From: Aquimarina spinulae
GTDB lineage: Bacteria > Bacteroidota > Bacteroidia > Flavobacteriales > Flavobacteriaceae
Length of the DNA stretch: 64,000 nt
NCBI RefSeq assembly: GCF_943373825.1
Contig: NZ_CALSBP010000002.1
Coordinates: 1,601,501-1,665,500, forward strand
Direction: 5' to 3'
The notes under the pieces are model-generated. The model searched no databases. It was not told where the DNA came from and worked only from the letters and a program-made list of their open reading frames with translations. The position numbers were made by a program, and so were the translations under genes. Shown here piece by piece: positions 61,914 to 64,000 of this stretch (positions are counted from its first letter, which is position 1; the number at the start of each line of letters is the position of its first letter).

Positions 61914-64000
61914 ATGAAAAAATTAGTATTATGCAGTGTCTTATTGTTATGGGGGTTCATGACCTACGCACAATCAAACATTACAATTACTGGAACTGTA
62001 AAAAGTCAAATTTCTGGAAAAGGAATTTCTAATGTATCTGTTTATATACAACAGACAAATCACGAAACAATTACAGATGAAGAAGGAAAGTATTCGATCT
62101 CATTAGAAAAAGGGAATTACAACATTTCGTTCTCTGCCATTAGCTATCAACAAATTACTAAAAATATTATTGTGGATAGAGAATCTCTCATTTTGAATGT
62201 AACCCTTAAAAAAAACATTACTGGATTAGAAGAAGTATTTATTAATGGGGGAAGTAATAAAACCAATAAAGAAATACTAAATGTAAACAAATTAGGGATC
62301 AAAAACATAGACATCCCAGTAACTACCAACAGTATTAATGGAGAAATTATGCAACAACGTAATGTTTTTGATATAGGAGATGCGGTTAAAAGTGTTACAG
62401 GCGTAAGGCCTATAAATAGATATGGAGGTTTCCAAACTTTTAGAATTAGAGGATTTAATAATTTTGTTATGCTAGTTGATGGTGTTAGAGATGAACGGCA
62501 TAACATATCTACCAGTGCACCTTCAACAAACCTGGCAAATGTAGAAAGAATAGAAGTACTCAAAGGCCCTGCAGGGGTTCTATATGGTCATTCGGCATTA
62601 GGAGGAATTATAAATATAGTCCGCAAAAAACCTACACATAAACAAAAAGCTAATTTTAAAGCCACTTATGGTAGTTATGACACTTATAATCTTGAAGGTG
62701 GTATTGGTGGTCCAGTTTCAGATAAATTACGCTATAGAGTAGATATAGGAACGACACGTACTCAAGGGTGGAGAGATTATGGTATAGCGACTAATAATGG
62801 ATCCTTAATGTTAGATTATACACCTTCAGCAAATAACAAGTTAGCTTTCTACTTTCAGACTAATAAAGATGTATATGATACAGATACTGGTATTCCTGTA
62901 GATGAAGACAGTTCTGTTATCCCAGGAATGGATCCAGAGACCAGATACAACGATCCGCAAGATTATTTAAAACACAAACGTCTTGATTATCAAATAAAAT
63001 ACTCGCATGATTTTAATTCTAATTTAAAGTTATCCAATCTCTTATCATATTCAAATGATGATATAGATTATCTTTCTACAGAGTTTTTAGAGTTAAATCC
63101 AACTAAAGATTCTATCACCAGAGCTTTCCCGTTTTATTTTAATCATAAAACCAAAACTTTGCAAAATCAATTAGATTTAAGCTATACATTCAAAACAGGT
63201 ACTATAAAACATAAGACATTACTAGGGAATTCTATCAGTATTTTAGATCGTAAGACTTTTAGAGGAGAAGTAATTGGCCCTGGAACTTTTACAACTATTT
63301 CTGTTCAAAACCCTACTTTAAACCAAGGGCACATTGAGACAATAGATAATAAAGTTGATATAAAAAAAGAGGTAGTATACGCTTTTTACTTGCAAGATTG
63401 GATTAAATTTTCTGATAAATTTAAAGCATTAATAGGACTGCGTTATGATACATTTATCGGAACTTATTATAGAGATATTATTGACAATAACAGGAACTTA
63501 ATTACTTCTGGAGTTCGTACAGAAATCCCTTCATCTTCTTTCACATATCGGGCAGGTATTGTTTACCAACCAATAAAAGATATGATTAGCATTTTTGCTT
63601 CATATTCAAACTATTTTAAACCATCAAGAAGAGTAACTCCGGATGGAAAAGTATTTGACCCTGAAACAGGTTTTCAAAATGAATTAGGAATCAAGTTTCA
63701 AAAAAACGATTTGTTTACTGCTACACTTTCAGCTTATTTTATGTTAAAAAATAATATCGTAGAAAAAACAAGTGTCGATGATTACCAGCAAATAGGTTCT
63801 GCAGATTCTAAAGGGATAGAATTCGATATTGAATCAAAACCTTTTGAAGGATTTTATATTAAAGCAGGATATGCTTTCGTAGATGCCAAAATTAGAGATT
63901 ATAATAAAACGTTACAGACTATACCAGCAGGAAACAGGTTACCATATGCTCCTAAAAATTCTATTAATTTTTGGGGAAATTATGAATTTCAAAAAGGGTA
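61914..64000 (+). CDS. TonB-dependent receptor under B12 riboswitch (BtuB-role), cut by window edge
   Basis: From ATG 61914 there is a signal peptide (MKKLVLCSVLLLWGF..TYAQ). A carboxypeptidase-regulatory-like domain spans about residues 24-105. A plug follows with DIPVTTNSINGEIM, GDAVKSVTGVRPINR, FRIRGFNN, LVDGVRDERH and VERIEVLKGPAGVLYGHSALGGIINIV. Barrel strands run to the window end. The plug resembles siderophore-receptor types more than classical BtuB, but the riboswitch directly upstream makes a corrinoid or cobalt-chelate substrate the best inference. The end of the gene is outside the window. Confidence 0.9.
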   Translation, partial: MKKLVLCSVLLLWGFMTYAQSNITITGTVKSQISGKGISNVSVYIQQTNHETITDEEGKYSISLEKGNYNISFSAISYQQITKNIIVDRESLILNVTLKKNITGLEEVFINGGSNKTNKEILNVNKLGIKNIDIPVTTNSINGEIMQQRNVFDIGDAVKSVTGVRPINRYGGFQTFRIRGFNNFVMLVDGVRDERHNISTSAPSTNLANVERIEVLKGPAGVLYGHSALGGIINIVRKKPTHKQKANFKATYGSYDTYNLEGGIGGPVSDKLRYRVDIGTTRTQGWRDYGIATNNGSLMLDYTPSANNKLAFYFQTNKDVYDTDTGIPVDEDSSVIPGMDPETRYNDPQDYLKHKRLDYQIKYSHDFNSNLKLSNLLSYSNDDIDYLSTEFLELNPTKDSITRAFPFYFNHKTKTLQNQLDLSYTFKTGTIKHKTLLGNSISILDRKTFRGEVIGPGTFTTISVQNPTLNQGHIETIDNKVDIKKEVVYAFYLQDWIKFSDKFKALIGLRYDTFIGTYYRDIIDNNRNLITSGVRTEIPSSSFTYRAGIVYQPIKDMISIFASYSNYFKPSRRVTPDGKVFDPETGFQNELGIKFQKNDLFTATLSAYFMLKNNIVEKTSVDDYQQIGSADSKGIEFDIESKPFEGFYIKAGYAFVDAKIRDYNKTLQTIPAGNRLPYAPKNSINFWGNYEFQKG

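Noticed and set aside
62147..62563. 138-codon minus-strand ORF
   Set aside because: It lies opposite the plug domain of the TonB-dependent receptor, which has clear family motifs; a shadow frame.
1..64000. IS elements, CRISPR arrays, tRNA or rRNA genes
   Set aside because: No transposase, regular spacer array, CCA-ended cloverleaf or rRNA-like stretch was recognised on reading.

Overview
The window looks like a chromosomal segment of a marine Flavobacteriia member, Aquimarina-like at best guess. The support is low GC, few Shine-Dalgarno sequences, several good matches to the Bacteroidetes TAnnTTTG promoter box, SusC/TonB-type receptors, TPR sensor kinases, acidic-tailed surface lipoproteins, and REP-like palindromes. 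No rRNA, tRNA, CRISPR array, transposase or integrase was recognised.

Layout. 1-623: start of an outer-membrane receptor. 1.2-4.8 kb: an RNA-repair/ribosome-rescue operon (rtcB, prfH, TPR protein, DEDDh exonuclease) behind a structured leader. 4.9-8.5 kb: OmpA-family propeller protein and a PKD/LamG surface lipoprotein. 8.8-11.6 kb: LuxR-type response regulator, a TPR histidine kinase split by a frameshift at a T9 run, and a small lipoprotein. 11.8-16.8 kb: a three-gene envelope cassette ending in a beta-propeller/caspase-like protease. 17.0-24.9 kb: first cobalamin block (cobQ, cobD, cbiB, P-loop NTPase; then, behind a cobalamin riboswitch, a 2Fe-2S protein, NAD(P)-binding protein, cobA and cbiX). 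25.2-35.8 kb: accessory genes (superoxide dismutase, WYL regulator, AraC regulators, hydrolase, a membrane-anchored winged-helix regulator with an 11-bp-phased operator, and an ECF sigma gene broken at an A9 run). 35.8-43.2 kb: unrelated single genes, all on the minus strand, separated by related imperfect-palindrome spacers that resemble integron attC sites. 43.2-49.9 kb: second cobalamin block (AAA-VWA chelatase subunit, cbiA, cobN). 50.4-51.9 kb: a receiver-domain/glycosyltransferase fusion facing an Hpt protein. 52.3-61.4 kb: third cobalamin block (trmL, HupE-like metal transporter, cbiD, cbiJ, cbiGF fusion, cbiET fusion) interrupted by a glycosyltransferase and an epimerase. 61.6-64 kb: second cobalamin riboswitch and the start of a TonB-dependent receptor.

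How the genes fit together. Most of corrin-ring synthesis is encoded here: cobA, cbiX, cbiF, cbiG, cbiD, cbiJ, cbiET, cbiA, cobQ, cobD and cbiB, plus metal import and a riboswitch-controlled outer-membrane receptor. Not seen are cbiL, cbiH, cbiC, cobU, cobS, cobT, cobC and an adenosyltransferase; they may lie beyond the edge or elsewhere. Early (CbiX) and late (CobN with AAA-VWA) metal chelatases coexist.

Most worth a second look: the attC-like cassette array, the pair of regulator genes broken at 9-base homopolymers, the receiver-glycosyltransferase/Hpt pair, the RtcB-PrfH-exonuclease operon with its leader, the caspase cassette, the phased TGTCAA operator, and a MITE-like element upstream of the first riboswitch. 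All functions are read from sequence patterns and remembered family features; no search was run.
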